Assembly (NCBI GenBank): GCA_007134485.1
Contig: SLKT01000009.1
Location: forward strand, 1-47,265
Direction: 5' to 3'
Source of the DNA: Wenzhouxiangella sp.
GTDB lineage: Bacteria; Pseudomonadota; Gammaproteobacteria; Xanthomonadales; Wenzhouxiangellaceae
Length of the DNA: 47,265 nucleotides
A program made the translations under genes and the position numbers. Within the stretch, counting starts at the first letter, position 1. Each line of letters opens with the position of its first letter. This document shows positions 7,823 to 16,039 of the stretch, piece by piece. The notes below the pieces were generated by a model. It had not been told where the DNA came from and made no database searches. It saw nothing but the letters and a program-made list of their open reading frames with translations.

Positions 7823-9370
7823 ATGCAACAATTCTGCCTGATCCTTTTTCGAGCGGCTATTCTTGGCGCGATTCCGATATTCGGCTTGTGCAGCGCATCC
7901 GATGACACGGGGTTTTCGGCTTTCGTGGCCGATGTGAGTGCTGACTTCGAGCGGGCAGTTGACAATGGTCAGGTGCCCGGAGCAGCCGTGGCCATTGTTG
8001 ATCGCGACGGAGTGCTGTGGCAATCCACATTCGGACATCATCCCAACGATTCCGAGCGAAGCATTACTTCGGAAACTATCTTTTCGCTCCAATCCATATC
8101 CAAGAACTATACGGCCGTGGCCGTCATGCTGGCGGTACAGGAAGGCAAACTGGACCTGGATGTGCCGATCAAGTCCTATCTGCCGGACTTCAAGGTCAAC
8201 ACGCCGTTTCCGGAAAATCCAATGGAGATGATTACCCTGCGTCATCTGCTCTCGCATACCGCCGGCTTCACCCATGAAGCGCCTGTAGGTAACAATTTCA
8301 ATGCTGCATCGCCATCCTTCGATGCGCATGTCGCCAGTATCGCCGAAACCTGGTTGCGTTTCCCCGTCGGTAGTCGTTACGCGTATTCCAATCTTGGAAT
8401 AGATCTGGCCGGCTTCATCCTGCAGGAAGTGGCGGGCATTCCCTTCGAGACGTATTTGCAGAAACGCCTCCTCAATCCAATCGGAGCCGATCAGGGCTTC
8501 GTCGACACCCCGGTCCATCATGGCAAATGTGCTCAATGCACTGGCGGCCATCATCCGCTATTTACCGAATTGCCCGACTACATTCCATTGACCGCATCAG
8601 GTGGAGTGCGGGCTAGTCTTGACGATGCAGCGCACTATGTCCGCTTTCATCTCAACAGGGGCACTGTCGATGGTCGGCAGCTGATTGCACCGGAACTGCT
8701 TGATGAGATCTACCGTCCAACTCACCGCGAGCCAGCATTTGGAGATCATACGGTCTTTCCCGAACATCTCTATCATGGAATGGGTACATACTCATTCAAG
8801 GAGGCCGATACTTACGGCATCGGCCATACCGGTGGTGGATTCGGCTTTACCGCCTCGATGCGGTGGCTGCCTGAATACGGAGTTGGAAAGGTCATTCTTT
8901 ATAACTCCGGAGCAGACCCCCTTGCTCACCTTGAGCTGGGCTGGGATATGCTCGCCCGAATGATTGAATCCGGACTTGTCGAGCGGCTCGAAGGTATCAA
9001 GCAATCGAAAGCAGCAGCGTCTTTTGCTGCGATTCCACGCTCGGCCCCCAATGGCAATGACCAGCCGAAGATTCCCGGCGAAAAGGCCGTGGCCGAAGGG
9101 CGTCTGCTGGAGGCGCAAGGGGTTCATCGCCCAGTTTTTGACGGTGGGTTCAAACTCAAGGACTCGATCGAGCAATGCCTTGATTGCATCAAGATCGAAA
9201 AGCTTGATGGCAAGGTTGTCATTCACCACGGTCTGCCGGAGCCAGAATCCCTGATTCGCCATGCCGAGGGCTTGTATTTTGCCAAGCGTTCAGGCGAGTT
9301 ACTCGACCTGAGAAAGGATCTACCGGTATGGCGCAGCATCGCCTATCGACCGTTGGAGCGCGCTGACTAG
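7823..9370 (+). CDS. Exported serine hydrolase, class C beta-lactamase/esterase family
   Basis: A 515-residue protein with an N-terminal hydrophobic export signal (about 1-26). The three catalytic motifs of the serine beta-lactamase/DD-peptidase fold are present: Ser91-x-x-Lys94 (SISK), Tyr188-Ser-Asn190 (YSN) and His335-Thr-Gly-Gly (HTGG, in place of KTG). The HTGG form and the C-terminal extension of about 120 residues are more typical of esterases and peptide hydrolases of this family than of AmpC enzymes, so I would not call it a resistance gene. The gene lies between two copies of a 30-56 bp direct repeat, the right copy starting 3 bp after its stop. Substrate unknown. Confidence 0.85.
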   Translation: MQQFCLILFRAAILGAIPIFGLCSASDDTGFSAFVADVSADFERAVDNGQVPGAAVAIVDRDGVLWQSTFGHHPNDSERSITSETIFSLQSISKNYTAVAVMLAVQEGKLDLDVPIKSYLPDFKVNTPFPENPMEMITLRHLLSHTAGFTHEAPVGNNFNAASPSFDAHVASIAETWLRFPVGSRYAYSNLGIDLAGFILQEVAGIPFETYLQKRLLNPIGADQGFVDTPVHHGKCAQCTGGHHPLFTELPDYIPLTASGGVRASLDDAAHYVRFHLNRGTVDGRQLIAPELLDEIYRPTHREPAFGDHTVFPEHLYHGMGTYSFKEADTYGIGHTGGGFGFTASMRWLPEYGVGKVILYNSGADPLAHLELGWDMLARMIESGLVERLEGIKQSKAAASFAAIPRSAPNGNDQPKIPGEKAVAEGRLLEAQGVHRPVFDGGFKLKDSIEQCLDCIKIEKLDGKVVIHHGLPEPESLIRHAEGLYFAKRSGELLDLRKDLPVWRSIAYRPLERAD

Positions 9371-9372
9371 TC

Positions 9373-9428
9373 CGGCTTCAATACTGCGTCAACAAGCAGT
9401 AGACTAGTGTACCCCGCCTAACACTACC
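9373..9428. repeat. Direct repeat, right copy (flanks hydrolase gene)
   Basis: Second copy of the repeat at 7669-7724. It starts 3 bp after the hydrolase stop and ends about 15 bp before the next start codon, so it also occupies the promoter region of the small membrane protein gene at 9444. Confidence 0.8.
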
Positions 9429-9443
9429 GAGAGAGTACACTTC

Positions 9444-9779
9444 ATGTCGAACAAAGCCATTGGAATCGTCGCCTACATCACCATTATTGGCTGGATCATC
9501 GCGTTCATTGTCCACAAGGGCAAGGATGACAAGTCGGAAATGGCCGGCTACCACATCGAACAAAGTCTGGGCCTGATCATCGTTGCCGTGGCACTGGCCG
9601 TTATCGGCAATATCCTGATTGCCATGGTCGGGGCATTCGCATTGCTCATGACGCTGGTCAACCTTGGCTTGATCGTTTTGTGGGTGATTGGCCTGATCAA
9701 TGCCATCAACGAAAAGCGCCAGCCGATTCCATTGATCGGTCCCATTTTCGAAGGAAAATTCGGGTTCATCAACTCCTGA
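9444..9779 (+). CDS. Small membrane protein, DUF4870/Tic20-like
   Basis: A 111-residue protein with hydrophobic segments at about 4-24 and 43-92, the latter long enough for two helices. A short loop carries HKGKDDKSEMAGYHIEQSLGL. The Y-H-x-x-Q-x-L-G pattern after the first helix and the arrangement of helices match the DUF4870 (Tic20-like) family, whose biochemical role is not established. The ATG follows a GAGAG Shine-Dalgarno. A hairpin terminator lies directly downstream, so it is probably a single-gene transcript whose promoter would lie in the direct-repeat copy at 9373-9428. Confidence 0.75.
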   Translation: MSNKAIGIVAYITIIGWIIAFIVHKGKDDKSEMAGYHIEQSLGLIIVAVALAVIGNILIAMVGAFALLMTLVNLGLIVLWVIGLINAINEKRQPIPLIGPIFEGKFGFINS

Positions 9780-9812
9780 TTTTCCTCTTCCCGCCTTTTT
9801 AGAACCAAGGCC

Positions 9813-9840
9813 AAAAGGGCCCGCACTGCGGGCCTTTTGT
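9813..9840 (+). terminator. Rho-independent terminator
   Basis: The stem AAAAGG-CCCGC pairs with GCGGG-CCTTTT around a 3-nt loop, with one G bulged, and ends in a T-rich tail. It lies 34 bp after the stop of the DUF4870-like gene. Confidence 0.8.
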
Positions 9841-9841
9841 A

Positions 9842-9858
9842 TTAAGGAACCTCCTTAA
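9842..9858. other. Perfect inverted repeat TTAAGGA-ACC-TCCTTAA
   Basis: Seven-base arms around a 3-bp centre, directly behind the terminator and about 70 bp before the efflux operator. It has no T-tail. It could be a protein site or a chance palindrome; function not assignable. Confidence 0.35.
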
Positions 9859-9925
9859 CGAAGAAAACCGGGATTCCCGCTAGCCGTCCCCGCCACTGCC
9901 AGGCTATCCCGGCAAGCATTTCAAT

Positions 9926-9951
9926 ATACATTCATGGATGTATGTTAAAAT
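9926..9951 (+). promoter_or_regulatory. AcrR/TtgR-like operator and -10 element of the efflux operon
   Basis: ATACATTCATGGATGTAT (9926-9943) is an 18-bp palindrome with one mismatched pair. It closely resembles the E. coli AcrR operator (TACATACATT-N4-AATGTATGTA). A TAAAAT -10 box (9946-9951) starts 2 bp after it, 41 bp before the adaptor ATG. A TetR/AcrR protein bound here would block RNA polymerase. The TetR-family gene at 14221, whose HTH is AcrR-like, is the obvious candidate ligand. Confidence 0.7.
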
Positions 9952-9991
9952 AGGGGTTTAATCGACCTGCATTGCATTCCGGAGATTCCCA

Positions 9992-11119
9992 ATGAGCGCC
10001 CGGCGCCCCAATCGTGTCTTTTTCCCCCTTGCGTTGATCCTGCTCCTTGGCGCGTGTGCCGACAACAGCGACCAGCAGGAGCCCCCTCCGCCCCCGGTGG
10101 TCTTCGATACCTTCGAGGCCACTGACATCACGGTATCCGAGGAATACGCCGGCCGTGTCCGCGGTTCGCGCGAAATCGAGGTTCGTTCGCGCGTCCAGGG
10201 GCTGCTCATGGAGCGGCTTTACACCGAAGGACGAATGGTCGAGCGCGGCGAGGCGTTGTTCGTCATCGATCCGGACCCCTACCGCATCGCTGTTGACCAG
10301 GCCGAGGCCGAACGCGAAAATGCCCAGGCCCGGTTTCGACAGGCAGAGCGGGAATGGCGCCGAATTTCGGGACTCTACGAGCGTAATGCGGTTTCCGAGC
10401 GCGAACGCGATGAGGCCTTGTCTCAGTTCGAGCTGGCCGAAGCCGGCCTGGCCCTGGCCAATGCCGGGGTGGCCTCGGCTCGCCTGAACCTGGACTGGAC
10501 GCGAGTTGCAGCGCCAGCCTCGGGCAGTACCGGTCTCGAGACCGTGCCTGAAGGCAGCCTGATCAGTAGCGGGGCGCTGTTGACCACGATTATCCAGATC
10601 GATCCGGTACATGTCCGCTTCGCACTGCCTGAACGCGATGCCGCCATGCAGCGTGCAGTGCAGCGGGCCATGGCAGACGATGACGGCGACCATCGTCGAA
10701 CAGCCTCGCTTCGCTTGCCTGATGGCAGTGACTACGAGCATCCCGGCGTGGTCGATTTCACCGACGCCAGTATCGATCCGCGGACCGGCAGTGTGAGCGC
10801 CCGGGCAGTTTTCCCCAATCCGGATGGCCACATCATGCCGGGCCAGTTTGTCCGCCTGAAGATGGATGTTCGCGAAATCGAAGATGCTTTCCTGTTGCCT
10901 GAGAGCGCCATTGCGCAGGGGCGTGAGGGTGCTCAGGTCTACCTTGTCGACGAGAACGACCGGATTGCCGTGCGTCCGGTCGACCTGGGCCCGGTGGTTG
11001 AAGGTCGACAGGTCGTGACATCCGGCCTGGAGGCAAGCGATCGGGTGGTGGTGCGTGGGCTAGTCAATCTTCAGGACGGAATGCCGGTTGATGCGCGCCC
11101 GGTTGACGGAGAGCAATGA
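9992..11119 (+). CDS. RND efflux periplasmic adaptor lipoprotein (AcrA/MexA family)
   Basis: A 375-residue membrane-fusion protein. Signal peptide with lipobox LLLGAC gives lipid-modified Cys22, followed by a Pro-rich linker (QEPPPPPVV). Then come the split lipoyl domain (RSRVQGLLMERLYTEGRMVERG and the AAPASG half), an alpha-helical hairpin about 100-165 rich in Glu/Arg/Ala, beta-barrel and membrane-proximal domains. Length and order are those of AcrA/MexA. GGAGA lies 6 nt before the ATG. Its end overlaps the pump gene by 4 bp. It bridges the inner-membrane pump and an outer-membrane channel; no channel gene is in the window, so a TolC-type protein encoded elsewhere is expected. Confidence 0.92.
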   Translation: MSARRPNRVFFPLALILLLGACADNSDQQEPPPPPVVFDTFEATDITVSEEYAGRVRGSREIEVRSRVQGLLMERLYTEGRMVERGEALFVIDPDPYRIAVDQAEAERENAQARFRQAEREWRRISGLYERNAVSERERDEALSQFELAEAGLALANAGVASARLNLDWTRVAAPASGSTGLETVPEGSLISSGALLTTIIQIDPVHVRFALPERDAAMQRAVQRAMADDDGDHRRTASLRLPDGSDYEHPGVVDFTDASIDPRTGSVSARAVFPNPDGHIMPGQFVRLKMDVREIEDAFLLPESAIAQGREGAQVYLVDENDRIAVRPVDLGPVVEGRQVVTSGLEASDRVVVRGLVNLQDGMPVDARPVDGEQ

Positions 11120-14100
11120 TGTTTCGCTTTTTCATTGATCGTCCGATCTTTGCATCGGTGGTGTCGATCATCATCATTCTGGCCGGCGCCTCGGCCATTC
11201 GGACGCTGCCGATCGAGCTTTATCCGGACGTGGTTCCACCCCAGGTGGTCGTCAACGCCACTTTTCCCGGCGCCAGCTCCGAAGTACTGGCCGAATCAGT
11301 AGCCGCGCCGCTCGAGCAGGAGATCAATGGTGTCGACGACATGATCTACATGGAGTCGACTTCAACCGATGCGGGCATGCTCATGCTGACTGTCTCGTTC
11401 GAGATCGGTACCGACCCCGATCAGGCCGCAATCAACGTCAACAACCGTGTGCAGGCCGCCCTGCCCCGCCTGCCGCAGATCGTGCGTGACCTTGGGGTGC
11501 GTGTGGAGGCGCAATCAACCAACATCCTGATGGTGCCGGTCTTCTATTCGCCGGATGGATCTCGAGATCCACTGTTCATTTCGAATTACGTGCTGCTCAA
11601 TGTCCTTGACCAGCTTGCCCGCGTCCCCGGGGTTGGCGATGCATCCTTGTTTGCTCCCTCCGATTACTCGATGAGGATCTGGATGAGTCCTGACAAACTC
11701 GCGCAGTTCGGATTGACGCCGCGGGATGTTTCGGCCGCTATTGAAGATCAGAACAGCCAGTTCGCCGCCGGGCGCATCGGTGCAGAGCCATCGCCGCGAG
11801 ATCAGGCCTTCACCATGACCATCTCGACGCGCGGCCAGTTGTCCACGGTCGAAGAGTTCGAAAACATCATTCTGCGCTCCGACGCCGATGGCGGTGTACT
11901 GCGCCTGGGTGATGTGGCGCGCGCCGAGCTTGGCCAGCAGAACTACGACTTCACCGCGATCTACAACGACCAGCCGGCGGTGCCGATCGGCATTTACCTG
12001 CAGCCCGGGGCCAACGCGCTGGCCACTGCCGATCGGGTGCGCGAGGCGCTCGCCGAGACGTCCACGCGCTTTCCGGATGACATGGACTATTCGGTACCGT
12101 TCGACACCACTGATTTCATCGAGATCTCAATACGTGAAGTCGTAATCACCCTGTTTGTCGCGACCCTGCTTGTGGTCCTGGTGACTTTTCTGTTTCTACA
12201 GCACTTTCGCGCCACGCTGATTCCGGTGGCGGCCATTCCGGTGTCCTTGATTGGAACCTTTGCCGGCATGCTTGCGCTCGGTTTTTCGATCAACTTGCTG
12301 ACGCTGTTCGGATTGGTGCTATCCATCGGTATCGTGGTCGACAACGCCATCATCGTCATGGAAAACGTCGAGCGTCTGATGCGTGAAAAGAAGCTCAAGG
12401 CGCGTGATGCCTCGGTCGAGACCATGAAGCAGGTGACCGGCGCGGTGGTGGCGTCCACCCTGGTGCTTGTAGCGGTCTTTGCCCCGGTGGCCTTCCTTGG
12501 TGGAATGAGCGGTGAGCTCTACCGCCAGTTTGCCGTGACCATCGCGGTTTCCGTCGTGGTCTCCGGAATCGTCGCCGTGACCCTGACACCGGCCATGTGT
12601 GCGCTGCTCCTGGACAAGCAGAAAAAGGAGGTCATCAAGCCACTGGCCTGGTTCAACTCCGGCTTCGAATGGATCACTGGCCGTTTCGTGCGCACCGTGG
12701 AGTTCCTGGTGCGCGCACCCGCAGTCGGCTTGATGCTGTTCGTGCTGGTCACCGCGCTGGCGTTCGTGGGCATCAACCGCCTGCCCTCGGGTCTGGTTCC
12801 GCAAGAAGACCAGGGGGTCGCCCTGGTCGCCTATTCCCTGCCCGCGACTGCATCACTGGAACGCACTTCAACCTTTCGCGATGAACTCTCGCGCGCGCTT
12901 CTGGACATGGACGAGATCGATGACCTGACCGCCATGGCCGGATTCGACATCATCGCCTCGACACTTCGCACCAATGCCGGCATTGCTTTTGCCAACCTGG
13001 CCGACTGGCGAGAACGCCGAGGACCGGGCCAGGATGCACAATCCCTGACCGAACGCATCATGGGTATGGGCATGCAGATGGAAGATGGCTTTGTCATTTC
13101 GTTTGCGCCACCCCCGATCATCGGCATGTCGCTGACCGGCGGCGTGGAGGGATTCCTGGAGGTGCGTGGCGATGTAACCCCGGTCGAGCTCGAGCAACTG
13201 GCCTGGCAGTTGATGTCGGTCGCCGGCGAGCGCCCGGAACTGACCAATGCGCGAACCACCCTGGAAACCGGCATTCCCGGCTACGATGCCCAGGTCGACC
13301 GGCAAAAGGCACTGGCCGCGGGTGTTCCGATCAGCCAGATATTTGCGACCATGCAGACCACCTTCGGTGCGCTGTATGTCAATGATTTCACTCTGGCCGG
13401 GCGCAACTGGCAGGTCAACCTGCAATCGGATGGGGAGTTCCGCAGTCAGCCCGAGGATCTCAACAAGGTCTTCGTGCGTTCCGATCATGGTGAACTGATA
13501 CCGCTGAGTTCACTGGTCAAACTGGAGCGCAAGGCAAGCGCCGATGTCATCAACCGCTTCAATGTCAACATGGCCGCCAAGATCATGGCCGATGCCGCAC
13601 CCGACTATACCACCGGCCAGGCCAAGGCGGCACTGGAAGCAGTCTATGCCGAGGTCATGGACCGCGATGACACCTTTCTTGGCTGGACCGGCGAGGCATA
13701 TCAGCTCGATGCCGCCGCAGCAACCGGCATGATGGCGTTCGCACTTGGCCTGATCATGGTATTCCTGATCCTGGCGGCCCAGTACGAGCGGCTGACATTA
13801 CCGCTGGCCGTGGCCACGGCGGTTCCGTTCGGCGTGCTGGGCGCGGCCCTGGCCGCCATGCTGCGGGGTTTTCCGAACGATATCTACTTTCAGGTCGGCT
13901 TGCTTGTACTCATTGGCCTGGCCGCCAAGAACGCCATTCTGATCGTCGAGTTCGCCGCCCAGAACAAGGCGACCGGCATGTCGGCCACACAGGCAGCGGT
14001 GACTGCCGCTCGCCAGCGTTTCCGCGCCGTCATCATGACCGCGCTGACCTTCATCATCGGCACCATGCCCCTGGTGCTGGCGACCGGGGCGGGTGCTGCC

Positions 14101-14217
14101 AGTCGCCAGGAGATTGGAACCGTGGTTGTCGGAGGAATGATCTTTGCCAGCTCGCTGGCCCTGTTGTTTGTTCCTCTGGCTTACAAATTGCTCGAAGCCG
14201 GCTGGCGAAGGGAATAA
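11116..14217 (+). CDS. RND multidrug efflux pump, inner-membrane transporter (AcrB/HAE1 family)
   Basis: A 1033-residue transporter with the RND layout: TM1 (FFIDRPIFASVVSIIIILAG), a large periplasmic loop, TM2-6, a second loop and TM8-12. It exchanges protons for drugs or other amphiphiles. In TM4 the proton-relay pair that is Asp-Asp in AcrB (D407/D408) is Asp409-Asn410 here (GIVVDNAIIV). TM10 Lys938 (GLAAKNAILIVEFA) and the TM11 motif RFRAVIMTALTF-IG-MPLVLATGAGA are conserved. The second charged site is therefore replaced by Asn, as in some other RND subfamilies. ATGs at 11116 and 11119 overlap the adaptor stop. Substrates cannot be read from sequence; the AcrR-type regulator suggests drug, bile-like or solvent export. 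Confidence 0.93.
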   Translation: MMFRFFIDRPIFASVVSIIIILAGASAIRTLPIELYPDVVPPQVVVNATFPGASSEVLAESVAAPLEQEINGVDDMIYMESTSTDAGMLMLTVSFEIGTDPDQAAINVNNRVQAALPRLPQIVRDLGVRVEAQSTNILMVPVFYSPDGSRDPLFISNYVLLNVLDQLARVPGVGDASLFAPSDYSMRIWMSPDKLAQFGLTPRDVSAAIEDQNSQFAAGRIGAEPSPRDQAFTMTISTRGQLSTVEEFENIILRSDADGGVLRLGDVARAELGQQNYDFTAIYNDQPAVPIGIYLQPGANALATADRVREALAETSTRFPDDMDYSVPFDTTDFIEISIREVVITLFVATLLVVLVTFLFLQHFRATLIPVAAIPVSLIGTFAGMLALGFSINLLTLFGLVLSIGIVVDNAIIVMENVERLMREKKLKARDASVETMKQVTGAVVASTLVLVAVFAPVAFLGGMSGELYRQFAVTIAVSVVVSGIVAVTLTPAMCALLLDKQKKEVIKPLAWFNSGFEWITGRFVRTVEFLVRAPAVGLMLFVLVTALAFVGINRLPSGLVPQEDQGVALVAYSLPATASLERTSTFRDELSRALLDMDEIDDLTAMAGFDIIASTLRTNAGIAFANLADWRERRGPGQDAQSLTERIMGMGMQMEDGFVISFAPPPIIGMSLTGGVEGFLEVRGDVTPVELEQLAWQLMSVAGERPELTNARTTLETGIPGYDAQVDRQKALAAGVPISQIFATMQTTFGALYVNDFTLAGRNWQVNLQSDGEFRSQPEDLNKVFVRSDHGELIPLSSLVKLERKASADVINRFNVNMAAKIMADAAPDYTTGQAKAALEAVYAEVMDRDDTFLGWTGEAYQLDAAAATGMMAFALGLIMVFLILAAQYERLTLPLAVATAVPFGVLGAALAAMLRGFPNDIYFQVGLLVLIGLAAKNAILIVEFAAQNKATGMSATQAAVTAARQRFRAVIMTALTFIIGTMPLVLATGAGAASRQEIGTVVVGGMIFASSLALLFVPLAYKLLEAGWRRE

Positions 14218-14220
14218 ATC

Positions 14221-14865
14221 ATGGCGAGAAGAACCCGAGCCGAAGCCGAGGCCACCCGCGAGTCCCTTCTGGATGCCGCCGAGCAGGTCTTCTACGACAA
14301 AGGCGTGGCACGCGCCACGCTGCAGGACATTGCCCGCACGGCCGGAGTCACCCGCGGGGCGCTTTACTGGCATTTCAAGGACAAGGCCGATCTGTTCGGC
14401 GCCATGCTCGAGCGAGTGCGCATGCCGCTGGAGGATCTGATCGACGCCATTCCGGCCGGCGAGCGATCCGAAAGTGTCCTGGAAACGCTCCGCATGGCCA
14501 GTCTGCTGGCCTTGGGACAAATGGAACAACCCCGGATTCGCAGAATTCATTCAATCATCATTCACCGCTGTGAAGTCTTTGGTGAGTTCGATCCGGTAGC
14601 GATGTTGCGCGAGCTGTCTGAAAGCGCCTCGGCCAATACGCTCGAACTTTTTCGACAAGCCCGCGACAATGACGAACTCGTCGCTGAAGTCGATGCGGAA
14701 ACCGCCAATCAGACCTTTCACTGCATTCTGCGCGGTCTGCTTCACCACTGGCATCTCGATACCGATGCCTACTCGCTATCGGAAACCGGCACGCGATTGA
14801 TCAATCAGTGGTTCGAGTTGATCGGCAAGGCTTCTCTCAAGCCAGCTGCGCGGCCAGGATCCTGA
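14221..14865 (+). CDS. TetR/AcrR-family repressor of the RND efflux operon
   Basis: A 214-residue protein. The N-terminal HTH (about 10-56: ESLLDAAEQVF, LQDIARTAGVTRGALYWHF, then KADLF) is very close to the AcrR/TtgR/MtrR group. The ligand-binding part is AcrR-like: RRIHSIIIHRCE-FGEF, with the TetR_C MAATS-type pattern. It starts 3 bp after the pump stop, so it is the third gene of the adaptor-pump-regulator operon. An AcrR-like palindrome lies in the operon promoter (9926-9943), which implies autorepression relieved by efflux substrates. The 3' end overlaps the convergent aminotransferase gene by 29 bp. Confidence 0.9.
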   Translation: MARRTRAEAEATRESLLDAAEQVFYDKGVARATLQDIARTAGVTRGALYWHFKDKADLFGAMLERVRMPLEDLIDAIPAGERSESVLETLRMASLLALGQMEQPRIRRIHSIIIHRCEVFGEFDPVAMLRELSESASANTLELFRQARDNDELVAEVDAETANQTFHCILRGLLHHWHLDTDAYSLSETGTRLINQWFELIGKASLKPAARPGS

Positions 14866-15982
14866 CGCCCTGACGAATCTGCTCGGGATCGGCCGAGGTA
14901 AAACAGATTCGGACATGATGTGGATACGGCCCGAAGCTCGGCCCCGGGGCGACCAGGACACCGGCTTCGGCCAGATCGGCCAGCAACCCGTTCAGGCCAC
15001 GCTCATCGAGGACGTGCTCGACATCCGGAAACAGGAAGGTGCTGCCGCGCGGCGCTTCAAGCCCCAGTTCAGCGGCGGCCCAGCGGCCCAGCTCGGCATA
15101 TTTTTCGCGCGCGGCATCCACCCACGGCTGCCCTGCCCCGTTCAGTGCACGAATGGCGGCAAGTTGTGATGCGGTACAGGCCGAGTAATTGATGTTGGTG
15201 ACGATGCGCTTGATGGCGTCGATGGCCTCCTGCGGGCCAACCAGGTAGCCGCAGCGGTTACCGGCCATGCCGTAGGCTTTGGAGAAGGAATGAACCGAGA
15301 TGGTGCGTTCGGGCGCCAGCGAACGAGTGTAGGTATGCTCGCCATCGAAGACATAATCCTCGTAGACATCGTCGGAGAAAATCCACAGATCATGCTTGGC
15401 CGCCCACTCGGTCAAGGCTTCCAGCCACGCGTTGTCGAGCAGCCTTCCGGTTGGATTGTGCGGGGTGTTCCAGTACACGGCCACGGTCTTTTCGGTGCGC
15501 TGACGCTCGAAGCATTCAACCGCCTGCTCGGGCGATCGGGCTTCGGTCATGACCGGCACATCGACCGGGTTGGCGCCGAAAGCGCGAATGCTGCCGGCAA
15601 TCAGCGGCCAGTATGGGGCAGCCAGCAGGACATCCTCGCCCGGCGATATCAGCGCCCCGACCGCCGCGGCCAGTCCAGCGGTGGCCCCACCGGTGACCAC
15701 GATCTGGCTGGTTTCGGTGGTGATACCGGTGCGCTGCCCATGCACCGCGGCGATGATTTCATGCAGTTGACCCAGGCCGGTGACCGGCGTGTATCGATGC
15801 ATGCCGGGATGGTCGGCAACATGCAGATCTTCCATCCGGCACCCGGGTGGCGGCTCCATCCAGGTATCGCCGATATGCAGCGGCACCGGCGGGCGGCCGG
15901 AAGTCGGACGTCGCTTCAGGCCGGAATAAACCGACCCCTTGACCGCAACAGCCGAAGGCGAGATGTCGGGAAAGCGTGGCAT
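14837..15982 (-). CDS. PLP-dependent aminotransferase, class I/II
   Basis: A 381-residue fold-type I aminotransferase. The PLP Schiff-base lysine is Lys235 in SFSKAYGMAGNRCGY. The cofactor-binding N-H-P-T-G motif (NTPHNPTGRLL), the Asp-x-x-Tyr motif (SDDVYEDYVF) and the C-terminal substrate Arg (PHHVRICFT) are present. It resembles aspartate/aromatic aminotransferase-like enzymes; donor and acceptor are not predictable. AAGGA lies 6 nt before the ATG. It is transcribed alone, toward the efflux regulator gene. Confidence 0.88.
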   Translation of the reverse strand: MPRFPDISPSAVAVKGSVYSGLKRRPTSGRPPVPLHIGDTWMEPPPGCRMEDLHVADHPGMHRYTPVTGLGQLHEIIAAVHGQRTGITTETSQIVVTGGATAGLAAAVGALISPGEDVLLAAPYWPLIAGSIRAFGANPVDVPVMTEARSPEQAVECFERQRTEKTVAVYWNTPHNPTGRLLDNAWLEALTEWAAKHDLWIFSDDVYEDYVFDGEHTYTRSLAPERTISVHSFSKAYGMAGNRCGYLVGPQEAIDAIKRIVTNINYSACTASQLAAIRALNGAGQPWVDAAREKYAELGRWAAAELGLEAPRGSTFLFPDVEHVLDERGLNGLLADLAEAGVLVAPGPSFGPYPHHVRICFTSADPEQIRQGVRILAAQLA

Positions 15983-16039
15983 GGACCATCCTTGTGCAGT
16001 TGACGAACCCGTGCATTGTCGCCGATGGCCTTGCCGGTT

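Noticed and set aside
7736-8554. 272-residue minus-strand frame
   Set aside because: It lies opposite the hydrolase, whose catalytic motifs and signal peptide fix the coding strand.
7823-9370. AmpC-type antibiotic resistance gene
   Set aside because: HTGG replaces the KTG motif and there is a long C-terminal extension, which fits esterase/peptidase members better.
7669-9428. Insertion sequence or composite transposon
   Set aside because: The repeats are direct, no transposase is present, and no terminal inverted repeats are visible.
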